Assembly: GCA_009746045.1 (NCBI GenBank)
Contig: RPFO01000744.1
Span: 416,135-480,134, forward strand
Direction: 5' to 3'
Length of the DNA: 64,000 nucleotides
Origin: Mesostigma viride
Taxonomy: Eukaryota; Streptophyta; Mesostigmatophyceae; Mesostigmatales; Mesostigmataceae
The number at the start of each line of letters is the position of its first letter. Positions within the stretch are counted from its first letter, which is position 1. The notes under the pieces are model-generated. The model was not told the DNA's origin, searched no databases, and was given only the letters and a program-made list of their open reading frames with translations. Of this stretch, positions 45,868 to 56,425 are shown piece by piece. Both the position numbers and the translations under genes were made by a program.

Positions 45868-46225
45868 GTGGTAAAAGTGGTAAAAGTGGGTGGTAAAAAG
45901 TGGTAAAAAGTGGTAAAAAGTGGTAAAAAGTGGTAAAAAGTGGTAAAAAGTGGTAAAAAGTGGTAAAAAGTGGTAAAAAGTGGTAAAAAGTGGTAAAACG
46001 GTGGGAAAACGCTAGGAGAACAGCAGGTGGTAAAATCATTTTACCACCTTTTACCACCCCTTTTACCACCAAAGTGGTAAAAAATACCACCAAGTGGTAA
46101 AAGCGAGGGTGGTAAAAACACGCCACAAAGTGGTAAAAGTGAGGGTGGTAAAAAGTGGTAAAAAGTGGTAAAAATGAGGGTGGTAAAAAAATACCACAAA
46201 GTGGTAAAAATGACAGTGATAAAAA
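45858..46225. repeat. Left subterminal motif array (TGGTAAAAAG units)
   Basis: About 25 copies of GTGGTAAAA(A), regularly spaced at 11 bp between 45890 and 45990, then irregular and in both orientations to 46225. In En/Spm-type elements such arrays bind TnpA. That role here is inference. Confidence 0.85.
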
Positions 46226-46261
46226 AGGGGAAAATGCAGATTTGCCAGCATTACAACACAA

Positions 46262-46791
46262 GCACTGTTAAGAACAGCTTAACAGGCCATCATTCCAAAT
46301 GGTTTCTTTATTAGAAATAATAATACATCCCATTACAGTTGTCTCTCTTGATTTACAATGAGGATTTAGCCCCACATTGGGCGTCTCATCGATACGTTTA
46401 CACCATTGTGAAATAACACAGGCCGCATCAAGCCCAGCCAATTAATTTACTTCTTCTTCAGGTGTCATCATGATCAATGATGCTTCTTTGCCTGAACAAA
46501 GCCACACAGTTGCCAGCACTCATGCTCTGGAGGCCTGCAGGCACACAGAGCACCACCATTGAAGAGGACACAAGGGCAGCAAGGCAGGGGGGGGGGGGCA
46601 GTCAGGCACGGCAGATAGTTGTTGCCCAGCAAAACATCCCATGGTGAAATGGGTTATGCCTGTGGGTATGATGCATGACCTAGCATGAGAGTGATACATA
46701 CATGAGTAACAAAAATATACGCACATGGCAATTGGGTGTGACAACACCACATCACTACATAGCTAAAACGTGCTTCAGAAAAAACATTCCA
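46262..46791. other. CACTA sequence between left array and TnpA-like stop
   Basis: Presumed 3' untranslated region of the minus-strand TnpA-like gene. It contains a G11 run near 46590-46600 and no coding frame I can support. Confidence 0.45.
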
Positions 46792-49015
46792 CTAAATTAC
46801 CGGATCAGGAGTCTGACTCTGGGACTCCTTTGCTTGCCGCTCCAGCTCAACTTTCCGCTGCGCTTTTGCCATCATGGCCTTGAGCGCGGCAAGCTCCAGT
46901 TCCGCCTCGGTGAGATCTGGCGCGGAGGGAGCATCGGCAGACGCCGTTGCGGCCGGAGAGCTAGAGGCAGGCGGGATCGCTGGCGCGGAGGGAGCACCGG
47001 CAGACTCCGTTGCGGTCGAAGAGCTAGAGGCAGGCGGGATCGCTGGCGCGGAGGGAGCACCGGCAGACGCCATTGCGGGCGAAGGGCTAGAGGCAGGCGG
47101 GATCGCTGGCGCGGAGGGAGCACCGGCAGACGCTGTTGCGGCCGGAGAGCTAGAGGCAGGCGGGATCGCTGGCGCGGAGGGAGCACCGGCAGACGCCGTT
47201 GCGGTCGAAGAGCTAGAGGCAGGCGGGATCGCTGGCGCGGAGGGAGCACCGGCAGACGCCTTCTCCTTGGGTGGCGCCCGCGCTCGCTTGGCCGGTACAT
47301 ACTCATCCGACACCTCCTCCTTCTCCTCTGCTGGCCCCCAACTCTCCTTCAATTTCGCACGTGCGCCTCGAAGGTCGTCGTCAGTGACGTTGCCCAGAAG
47401 GACCCACGCATTCTCGTTGCCCTCGGCGTCACCGTAATGCATCGTGGCAAAGTCAACAAACAGCATTTGCGAGCCCCCATCACGCTCCACAAACCGCGTG
47501 CCGTAAGGGGCCTTGAGCTTCGGCTTCACCTCCACCACTTTGCCAGGCTCCCAAACATACGCAGCCGGCCGCGCCCCATCGCGCTCGTACTTGTACCTTT
47601 GTGCCACGAAGGCCCCGTGCAGTGCTTCTCCGAAACCACCAGGGCCCGGTCGCTCTTGAACCACCGCGGTTGGCAGTAAGGTGCTCAGATAGTGCGCAAG
47701 CCCCAAGTCCATGGGACCACTAGGAAGCTTTCGCTTTGCAGCCGGCTTCTTGCTGGCGGCGGCTTCTTGCTGGCGGCCGGCTTGTTGCTGGCGGGCGGCT
47801 TGTTGACGGCGGGGCGCGACGTGATGGGCTCGAAGACATCTGGCTTGATGGCAGGCACACGAGCAGGCGGGAGACCATCCGGCATTGGCAGGTCGGCCAG
47901 CTTGGGCACCGTAGTGGGCGGCTCCACGGTGTTGTTGGGCACCGGAGGGGACGGCTGCACAGCGTTGCTGGGCACCGGAGGGGGCGGCATGACAGGCTGC
48001 GTGCCAACGGGAGGGGGCGGCGGTACAACCTTCTTGGCCACCGGAGGGGGCGGCATGACAGGCTGCTTGGGAACGGGAGGGGGCGGCGGTACAACCTTCT
48101 TGGCCACCGGAGGCGGCGGCCTCACATCCGATACCTCCACAGGTGCAGGCGCGTACCCTGCCACTTCCTGCTCTAACTCCTCCTCAAGGGCAGCCAGCCG
48201 AGCTCTGAGTCTCCGAATTTCATCTGCTCGGACGCCTGTGTGCACAGGCTTGGCCTCCGGCTTGACCTCCGGCTTTACTCCGGCTTTACTTCCGGCTTAC
48301 TTCCGGCTTGACCTCCGGCTTGGCCGCCGGCTTTGCCGCCGGCTTGGCAGCAGGAGTTGTCTGCAAGCAGAGGGCGGGGCATGGAATAAGGACGTTAACA
48401 TTCGGGAAGTCGGTTAGTAGCAGACCTGCGATGAAAGAAAAAACCAAGAAGCTTGCAGACTCCTGTAGCTAAAGATAGCGTTATTACCTTTGGCATGTTG
48501 GTCACGTCGCTTAGCGCTTTGGTATTTTCCTTCACGTCATCATCCTCGTCCTCGGCAAAACTCTGCCTCTTTTTTAAGCTGGAGTTGCTTAGCCAGCGGC
48601 TCAGCTCCTTTTTTACGAATTCTTCAACACTTAGGGCTTTGGGTTTGGAGCCCTTGGGCTTCTGGGCGGTGAGCTCACCAGTCGTCGGGTCTACCACCCA
48701 GCTGGATGCCTCATACTTATCCAGCTCTGCACGGTTGTCGTCAGCCACACATGTTTCCAGAAAGTTTATGCAGCTTTTCTTTACCCGGTTAATGAGAGCA
48801 TCCACCATGGCGCCATCCTGTTCTTTCAGGACATACCCCTCAACGAGGTATGCACGGCCGAAGGTCGTGATTTGCAGTCTTAAGGTCCGCACATATTCGG
48901 AGGGAACGACGTTTTGTTTCGGCTTTTCCTCTTCACATGCTCGGGCATCAAATTTCTCCCACTCCTCAGGACTGCACACGTGAGCTGGTCGTAGCACTGC
49001 AACCCTTCTCGGCAT
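46792..49015 (-). CDS. TnpA-like protein gene of the CACTA element (one intron, two frame changes)
   Basis: Starts MPRRVAVLRPAHV at 49015. Exon 1 (49015-48489) ends CCAAAG|GTAATAAC and exon 2 begins after CTTGCAG at 48360, phase 0. Exon 1 encodes a compact domain (VRTLRLQITTFGRAYLVEGY; ALINRVKKSCINFLETCV). Exon 2 encodes KPAAKPEVKP repeats, a coiled coil (RRLRARLAALEEELEQEV), Pro-rich PPPPVAKKVVPPPPP repeats, a second domain (HYLSTLLPTAVV; MLFVDFATMHYG), five 21-residue SAGAPSAPAIPPASS repeats and a helical end. The frame breaks within the KPEV repeats (about 48285) and again near 47735. Position opposite TNP2 suggests the TnpA role; sequence similarity to known TnpA is not evident to me. Confidence 0.6.
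46922..47262 (-). repeat. 63-bp coding minisatellite, five copies plus partial
   Basis: Each unit encodes ASAGAPSAPAIPPASSSSTAT or a close variant (21 codons), so copy number changes keep the frame. It lies within the C-terminal part of the TnpA-like gene. Confidence 0.85.
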
Positions 49016-49531
49016 TTACAACGTTCGGTCGCACACCACCATGCGACCAAGGCTGGCTAAGTCCGGAATCCCCCCGTTTTGCGAACCAACGTATACATGA
49101 CGCACTGCACCTGCCTCTGTCCGCCGTTGGATTCAGCAGATCGACGAACCTGGCAGCATCCCGCGCAAAAATTTTTTGAACGTCTTTCGCCAAAAGGCAC
49201 CAACGGCAGCTACACAAACGGCCGGACCGCACGCCTCGCGCGGGGCCCGCACGCCCCGCGCGGCTGCGTGCGGATCGGCTAAACTCCGTACTGCTTGGTA
49301 CAAGTACAGAGGCCTCAGGAGCTAAGGCTGTACCGTTTCAGTAGACTTCTACCAATGAGCCCGTGACTAACCAACACTACCGTACACTGACCGTAATATC
49401 TACCATTTGAATGACTGAGAAAATGTCCGTTTGATCAAAAGGGATCGACGACATCGAAAGCGTTGGCGAGCAGACACAAACTTGCAACGGGTGACTTAGC
49501 GGCTATCACGGCGGCGGGTGGCACCAGAAAG

Positions 49532-49759
49532 ATGGCGGTCCCACCCATGGATACCGGAATCGAGCCGAACACTTACATCGACACACACATTGCTAGCTGG
49601 CCAAATTTCGTGATGTCTCCTTTCCCTTCCTCCACGGATACCTACATTGTCCAGTTTCATTGGTCATCCTGCAGGCTTCCTGAGTTTTATCGCCAAATTA
49701 TGTTGGATGCGTTCCTGGAAATGTCGACTGAGCCGGACTTCATGGTCACGGTTGATTAG
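49532..49759 (+). CDS. Small ORF upstream of TNP2, unknown
   Basis: MAVPPMDTGIEPNTYIDTHI to a TAG, 76 codons on the plus strand. It contains SWPNFVMSPFPSSTDTY and RLPEFYRQIMLDAFLEM. No family recognised. It could be an upstream ORF in the TNP2 transcript leader, an unrecognised 5' exon, or chance. Confidence 0.3.
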   Translation: MAVPPMDTGIEPNTYIDTHIASWPNFVMSPFPSSTDTYIVQFHWSSCRLPEFYRQIMLDAFLEMSTEPDFMVTVD

Positions 49760-49837
49760 TGAGCTGCCAGTGGTCTCACTGGCGCAGACGCCCTAGCGTG
49801 GCTCGATTTGTGATCCCGATGGCGACTGGTTAGCCAC

Positions 49838-49879
49838 GGAGGGCCGGCATTGACCATCAACGGTCGATGCCGGCCCTCC
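49838..49879. promoter_or_regulatory. Long hairpin 15 bp upstream of the TNP2 start codon
   Basis: GGAGGGCCGGCATTGACC and GGTCGATGCCGGCCCTCC pair over 18 bp with one mismatch, around the 6-nt loop ATCAAC. The ATG of TNP2 is at 49895. If transcribed this would be a very stable 5' UTR stem; as DNA it is a possible protein-binding palindrome. Confidence 0.75.
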
Positions 49880-49894
49880 ATGTAGAGATTGTAA

Positions 49895-52800
49895 ATGCGT
49901 CAAGGACAGACAGTCGATGAATTCATGGCCGAGGACCCTGACGACGGGTCGGCCAGTGGAGAGGATGCAGCACGCCAGTTTGCTAGAAATTATGACGAAG
50001 CAGTGGCCAGAGTCAAGGACGATACGCCATTGTACCCGGGATCTGAGAGCAAGGCCTTGATGTTTACATTGCAATTGCTGACGCTAATGGGGGAAAACTC
50101 ATGCCCTCAGAGCTTTGCTGATGAGCTCTTCAAGCTGTTGGGAAACGTTCTCCCCGCGGGCAACACTCTGCCCGACAGTATCTGGAAGGCACGGAAAGTG
50201 ATCAAAGGCTTGGGCTTGGGGTACCGTGTGTACGATGCCTGCCCATGCGAGGGTTACTTGTACAAGGACAAGATTACTAAGAGCTGCCCTCTTTGCAAGC
50301 TGTCGCGCTACGAGACGTACACTGACAGAAACGGTGACATCGTCAACTCGCGGAAAGCGCATCGCCAGGTTAGGCACTTCCCCCTGATGGATCGGATTAG
50401 GGCCTGGTTCCGAGTCCCGGAAATGGCGGAAGCCCTTCAGTACGCTGCGAAACATGAAAACAGGGAGCCAGACTCATCCACGCGCGTTGTGGACGGCTTG
50501 AAAGGCAGGTTTGCACTTGTTTCTACGCCTTCTGTTATGCAATGTGTGCCAAAGTATCAAGTTCGAGATTTTTCCTCTTGCGCTTATCTTTTGTTTGTAC
50601 TGCTCTGATGGATACCTTTCTTTTTACGTCTGGTGTTTCTTGTGCATGGACCTGTTCGTGCAGACAGCCGTGCCATCCAGCACATAAAGAACAACTGGGA
50701 CTTTCGCAGCCAGCCGCGGAACACCATCTTCCTTCTGAATTTTGACGGAGTATGTCCAAGGTCTTTCATGGATACCCACAGCAGCTGGCCCGCGTTTGTT
50801 TCCTGTGTCAACTTGCCCGAGTGGGTGATGGTGAATGGGCGGTTTTGCCCTATGGTGCTTCTTGTGGGCGCCATGAAGGGGAAGGCACCCAAGAACATGA
50901 CCATTTTTTTGGACTTGATCGCTGAGGACTTCCTGGTACTGTGGAAGGGGTATTACATTTGTGATGTGACGCTGGACGTGGCGGGTGTTTACACTACGAC
51001 ATTTGTGAGGTCCATTCTTGCTGGCATAATTCACGACTACCCGGCATACTCCAAGTCCCTGAACATTCCAGATGCAGGGTACTATCAATGCGTCCTACAT
51101 GGTGATGAGTGGCGTGGGGTTTTTATCTCAAATGGCCGTATCGTTCTCCTTGGCAATGACCGCATGTTTCCCGAGGGTGACCCCCGCCGGCCGGCTCACG
51201 CTCCTGTTGTTCAGGAGATGGACCATGCTGGCTACCTGAAGTACTGTGCTACGCTAAAAAAGCAGCCCGAGCCGTTTCTCAAGTTACCGTACTGGGTTCA
51301 CCTGAAGATCCGTCATTTTATTGACGAGTTCCATCTGTGTCCCAACAACTTCAAGCGGGTCATTCATTGCACAAGCGGTAATTGCTAAACATTTAATTGT
51401 ATCATTTCATTGTGATTGTTGCATGCATACATTGACTTGGCCTATCTGTTCACATGGAAAGCTGATGTAATATTGTTTTGTTTTTTTTTTTCTGTTTGTA
51501 CTCCATGCAGGGAAGGCTATGGCGACCGGGTCACTTCGTGGCAGGCTGAAGGTCCTCGGTCTGAACCCGGAGCTGTGGCGGCCTGATGAAGACCCTCCAC
51601 CGGAGGGAGACCCACCACCGGAGGGAGACCACCAAAGTCCACCGAAGAAAGGCCGCAAGAAGAAGAGGGCGCCAGCACCGCGCCCCGGGTTCCAGCTGAC
51701 GGCTGAGGAAAAGGCTGATATCAAGCGTAAGTGTGACATTGGGTTTTTATTTTTCCCGTAATTTGGAAATTTAATATGTAGGACTGACTATGGTCTGTGT
51801 GATTTACATAGGACTGACTATTTTTTTCGGCTGTCGTGTTACTACTATGTGTTATTTTTTTGCGTGTGGTTGTAATGCGCAGGTCTCGATGACATCATGG
51901 CGCATAGCCTACCCGACTACTTCACCGGCCGGATCAGTGGCTTGCTCTGCGATGCGAAGAGTACTGAAAAATCCAAGACGCGTGACAAGATCCTCTACTT
52001 TTGCAAGCAACTCCCGACCATCTTGCGTGGGCGGTTAGATGACGATGCACGGCAAGCATTTCTCCTTCAATCAGCGGCCTGGGACTTTGTGTTTTCTAGC
52101 GGCCCGGCGACTCAGCAGCAGTTGGATGACTGCGGCGAGATGTTTTTGCTTGCTGCTGTGGCGATGGAGCGTATAGCGCCAGCGTCTGAGATGGCAAAAT
52201 CTGTTCATATGATGGCCCACCTGGCCCAGCAAATCCCCTTGTTGGGTCGATGTGACACCCGCACCATGGCGTCGGGCGAGCGGATGATGGGGGCCATCAC
52301 GAAAGCTAAGCTGTCCAACGTCAATGTGGAGTGCTCCATGGACGGAGCATATCGCAAGTCTGAGGCGCTGACCCATCTGGCCTATCACATGGTGAAAACC
52401 GGGATGGTAAGTACACGCTAGTGACAGATTTTTTTTTTTAATGGATTTGTGTGCAGATTTAGTGTTATGTACGCGCTCCTTGTGGCACGGTCTTGTGCTG
52501 CATGCAGCTAATTTCTGTGCATATTTGTGTGCGCTGCTTGCAATGTCTTGTTTGCTTTCTTTTTTTTCTTTCAGCCAAAAGACCGCTACTACATCTGGGA
52601 CGTCATCCACGCAGACCCGTCCAAGAAGGTCGAGTTGGGGGGGCGCAGCCGCAAGAATTTCTACACTTTCACCGCCGCGGAATCTGATGAAGTGGGCGCG
52701 ATTTTGTTGGAGTATGCGCTGCCCAATGCGGAGTACAAAGATCCCGAAGTCAACGGCGATGAGGCCTACTGGTAAGACGCCGCTGTCCTATTATTGTAAG

Positions 52801-53953
52801 TTGCTATTCTTTGAGCTGATTTTCTTTCAGTATAGGGAACTTCATCTGATTTCCAAGGACTACTGCCGTTATTCTAATTTTTTTTTCTTGCATTGCTATC
52901 TTGCTTTGTATACGATGTGCATGCAGGCGGCCCTTGTGCAGCGACCTCTCATGGCTCAAAGACTGGATCGGACTCAACCAGCAGCCGCTGGTCCCGGAGC
53001 TTGTCCAGGCTGCAGCAGCCGGCGTGCAGCTCAAGGCTGAGGAGTATGATAGGGTGCACTTGTACGGTTTCAATTACCGGACAAAAGAAGCTGACAGGAA
53101 GCAAGCATGGCGGACTGCAAACTGTGGTGTAGCCTACCATAAGGAGGGAAGCAGCACTCAGTACGGCTACCTGACCCACATTCTCGTGGCAAAGCTGGTG
53201 CAGCCGGTGGGGCAGTGGACTAAACAGCTTGTGCTGAGAGTAGAGCTTTTCGATGCATCGGAGGTGGCTTACATTCGGGATCAACGCTTGGTGTTGGTCC
53301 GCAGCGCCGAGGCACCACGCACGGCAAAGCTAGTGTGGCCAACATCTGTTAGCTCTGTTGGGTTTGTGCTGGACCCACGGCATCAGCCCCAGCTTTCGGT
53401 CATTCACTGCAAGCTGCCCCGTCACCTGGCAACCGGGTGGGCTTTGGAGAACGAGTTTTTCCAAAGCACGGCGACAAGGTGGCAGGAAGACATCAGGTAC
53501 TTCCCACCTGAGCCGCCCGCTGAACGGCCGCCCGCTGAACCGCCGCCCGCTGATCCGTCGCCCGCGCCATCAAGCACGGCGGCACGACCTTCACGCGCAG
53601 CCCCGCCGCGCAAGAAAAAGAAGCCGCCCGATGAACGGCAGCCCGCGCCGGCAACCACGGCGGCAGGACCTTCACGCGCAGCCCCGCCTCGCAAGAAAAA
53701 GAAGCCGCCCGCTGAACGGCAGCCCGCGCCGGCAACCACGGCGGCAGAACCCTCACGCGCAGCCCCGCCCCGCAAGAGAAAGAAGAAATCTGAGGCTTTG
53801 GCGCCTGCATCACACAAGGGGAAGGAGCCCATGCCCCCGTTGCGCACAAGTGCACGCGCGCGCACGGTCAGGGACTATAGAGAACAAACCCCTAGCAACG
53901 AGGGGAATGACAGTGATTTTAACGGTAGTGATGCCAAGGATGATTCTGATTGA
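49895..53953 (+). CDS. tnp2: TNP2-type CACTA transposase, six exons
   Basis: Proposed exons: 49895-50504, 50664-51377, 51511-51726, 51883-52406, 52575-52771 and 52927-53953. Introns 2-5 have GT-AG ends and phases that agree on both sides (1, 1, 0, 2). Intron 1 fits best as a GC-AG intron. Exon 1 matches the TNP2 N-terminus: TPLYPGSESKALMF, PDSIWKARKVIKGLGLGYRV, then DACPCEG, CPLCKLSRYET and the RHFPLMDRIRAWF region. Exon 2 carries the catalytic part (LLNFDGVCPRSF, SSWPAFVSCVNLPEW, FLDLIAEDFLVLWKG). Exons 4-6 resemble the DUF4218 and DUF4216 domains that accompany plant TNP2 (SLPDYFTGRISGLLCDAKS; ASGERMMGAITKAKLSN; GYLTHILVAKLV). The basic tail has three PSRAAPPRKKKKPP repeats. No stop or frameshift seen. 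Confidence 0.85.
53560..53790 (+). repeat. Three in-frame 75-78 bp repeats at the TNP2 C-terminus
   Basis: Each encodes PSRAAPPRKKKKPPAERQPA-like sequence, highly basic and Pro-rich, likely a disordered nuclear-localisation tail. Confidence 0.85.
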
Positions 53954-53989
53954 TGCTGCTGTGCAAGCATTTTGCGGCCTCATTAGATG

Positions 53990-54030
53990 CTGCTCACAAG
54001 TGTAATCATGCCGTATTATGTTGAATAAAG
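53990..54030 (+). terminator. Candidate polyadenylation region of TNP2
   Basis: CAAGTGTAATC (TGTAA, the usual chlorophyte signal) near 53997-54007 and TTGAATAAAGATG near 54023-54035 lie within 85 bp of the stop. Either could direct 3' end formation. Confidence 0.4.
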
Positions 54031-54087
54031 ATGCATCATTCATTGTTTGGGCCTAAACTGACTTGTTGTCGGTTCAGCCCTTGTGTT

Positions 54088-54270
54088 TTTTACCACTTTT
54101 GTGCTCGTCGTGGTGTTCTTTTTACCACTTCAGCCACTTTTTATCACTTTTTACCACTTTTACTGCTTTTTACTGCTTTTTACTGCTTTTTACTGCTTTT
54201 TACTGCTTTTTACCACCATTTTCCACCTTTTACCACTTTTACCACCTCCGTTAGGTGGTAAAAGTGGTAA
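54088..54270. repeat. Internal right motif array (TTTTTACCAC and TTTTTACTGC)
   Basis: Units TTTTTACCACTT and TTTTTACTGC alternate here, the same motif as the left array in opposite orientation. The block ends ACCTCCGTTAGGTGGTAAAA, a small inverted repeat. Confidence 0.8.
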
Positions 54271-56239
54271 AATCGGGGTTCTTTGAACGGAGTTTCTTCT
54301 ATACGTGAATGCGGGAACAAGAGGCCGCTGGATGAGCGGCTTATAATAGGTCGCAGTGTTTACTCGTAGCTGTTTGGCTAGAGCTTTTGTGATTAGTAGA
54401 TGCAATATAGTGCATGGTTGAAAAATGAATTAAATAAAATGTGCGTTCCGCGCTTGGGTTGATTATACCCGGGCGGAACGGGGCGTGAGGTGCAGTGCCC
54501 CTGAAAAGAACAACCTACGCATTATTTAATACTAGCCGTGCAGATTCGGGATATTCTACCCCCGGTCTGTACGGTTAGCGTCTTACTAGCATCCACTAAA
54601 CATAAGGGTTTAATGACGTCAGTTAGCTAGGGATAAGGGAGGTTTTGCGACTAAAAGCCGCTCTGGCTGGTTTTGTCGGCCTCTTTCTTTGCTCGTTGTC
54701 GTTGCGGCGGCAGCCGCAGCTATGGGTGCTGCGGAGCAAAATCCCAAAAGCACTGGTTGCACTGGCCACTTGGCCAGTGGTGAGACTTCCAGTTGTTAAC
54801 CGGCCAGGCGTAGTTCCTCGCCCGGTTAACTAAAAGAAAAGAAAAAGATTACCTCCGGTCCGCACCTTTTCCCCAGCTTGGGGTCTTTGGTGGGCCGGAT
54901 GCCGTGACAGGTGCTCAACTGTCGCTTGGTCGGCCCAGTGCGCGAGCTGGTGCTCCGTACCTGGGGATGCTTGCACCCCGGGTTGGAGCCGGATGGCTGG
55001 CACTGGCGACCCGTGTCTCGGTCCGCGGCCTGCGGCTTTTTCTTCGGAAATTGCTGCTGGCCAGCAAACTTTGCAATTGCCTTCCGCCGAGGGGGGGGTG
55101 GTTGGGGCTGGGGACGGCGATGGGAAAAGCGTCTAAGCTAGAAATTTTTTCCCCACGCATAGAAACCTCGGGGGGGAATGCGGTCTTGGCTGAACGGACT
55201 CTCGTTCAGCCAGGTGCCTGGGGCTGTGGCCTCGGGCATCCGGGCTGGCGGGGCCTGGGCTAGGTCCACGTTTTTTCTCGAAGCACCCCGGGTCTATGGG
55301 GAGACGGCCATAGCGGTACCGACTCGGGGCCCCGAGAGGGGTCATGATAGGCTGGCCGTGCGCAATCGCAGTGCAAATGCGCTGGGCCTTTTTGGGCCTG
55401 GCCATGCATCCACAGCCGCCGGGCACACGCCTCCCGATGTGGGGGGGCTCCCGTTTTGCGGCAGGGCGGTCACTTGTGACAACGAGCAAGGTGGAGTGCG
55501 GCTTCAAGGGAAAGCCAGGGCGGGGGTGATTGGGCAACGTACTTCATGAAGGGCCTTGAACGGCGTGCCTCCGGGCATGTCAATTAGTGTCACATGTATG
55601 CTTCCACTTATTGTTTTAATGAAGATGCTGGTTTTTGTGGGAGCTACGTGGGACATGAATCGGGGTTCTTTGAACGGAGTTTCTTCTATACGTGAATGCG
55701 GGAACAAGAGGCCGCTGGATGAGCGGCTTATAGGTCGCAGTGTTTACTCGTAGCTGTTTGGCTAGAGCTTTTGTGATTAGTAGATGCAATATAGTGCATG
55801 GTTGAAAAATGAATTAAATAAAATGTGCGTTCCGCGCTTGGGTTGATTATACCCGGGCGGAACGGGGCGTGAGGTGCAGTGCCCCTGAAAAGAACAACCT
55901 ACGCATTATTTAATACTAGCCGTGCAGATTCGGGATATTCTACCCCCGGTCTGTACGGTTAGCGTCTTACTAGCATCCACTAAACATAAGGGTTTAATGA
56001 CGTCAGTTAGCTAGGGATAAGGGAGGTTTTGCGACTAAAAGCCGCTCTGGCTGGTTTTGTCGGCCTCTTTCTTTGCTCCCCACCCACCCACCCTTGTCTT
56101 GGTTGCCTCTAGGGCAACGTACTTCATGAAGGGCCTTGAACGGCGTGCCTCCGGGCATGTCAATTAGTGTCACATGTATGCTTCCACTTATTGTTTTAAT
56201 GAAGATGCTGGTTTTTGTGGGAGCTACGTGGGACATGAA
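54271..56239. repeat. Right-arm segmental duplication: A1 - spacer - B1 - A2 - short spacer - B2
   Basis: A1 (54271-54694) equals A2 (55658-56078) except for a 3-bp ATA insertion in A1. B1 (55532-55659) equals B2 (56112-56239). A1 and B1 are separated by about 837 bp of unrelated sequence, A2 and B2 by 33 bp (CCCACCCACCCACCC...). This is a tandem duplication of an A-B unit with an insertion in one copy, or a deletion in the other. The long spacer (54695-55531) shows no recognisable gene. Confidence 0.85.
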
Positions 56240-56412
56240 GGTGGTATTTTTTACTGCTTTTTACTGCTTTTTACTGCTTTTTACTGCTTTTTACTGCTTT
56301 TTACTGCTTTTCACTGCTTTTTACTGCTTTTTACTGCTTTTTGGTGGTAAAAAGTGGTAAAAAGTGGTAAAAAGTGGTAAAAAGTGGTAAAAGTGGTATT
56401 TTTTACCACCAA
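56240..56412. repeat. Right subterminal motif array
   Basis: About ten TTTTTACTGC units (one TTTTCACTGC) are followed by GGTGGTAAAAAGTGGTAAAAA units in opposite orientation, then TTTTTTACCACCAACG into the right terminal repeat. The ACTGC variant dominates here, the ACCAC form at the left end. Confidence 0.88.
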
Positions 56413-56425
56413 CGAGTTCCTAGTG
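56401..56425 (-). repeat. Right terminal inverted repeat of the CACTA element
   Basis: Reverse complement of 45843-45867, ending CCTAGTG. Confidence 0.92.

Larger units (their letters stand above)
45843..56425 (+). mobile_element. CACTA (EnSpm) DNA transposon, about 10.6 kb, apparently full length
   Basis: It begins CACTAGGAACTCGTTGG at 45843 and ends with the exact reverse complement at 56425; the terminal inverted repeat matches perfectly for 25 bp and then grades into subterminal motif arrays. The flanks share TG on both sides (45841-45842 and 56426-56427), compatible with a short duplication. Inside are a TNP2-type transposase gene on the plus strand and a divergent TnpA-like gene on the minus strand. 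It is inserted in LINE-2, whose C-terminal coding sequence lies on both sides. Confidence 0.9.

Noticed and set aside
45858-46225. Regular short repeats resembling a CRISPR array
   Set aside because: Units are 10-11 bp with no distinct spacers, occur in both orientations, and abut CACTA termini in a eukaryotic sequence.
54271-56078. A1 and A2 as LTRs of a short retrotransposon
   Set aside because: They lack TG...CA ends, PBS and polypurine tract, and the B segments repeat in the same order, which fits tandem duplication.
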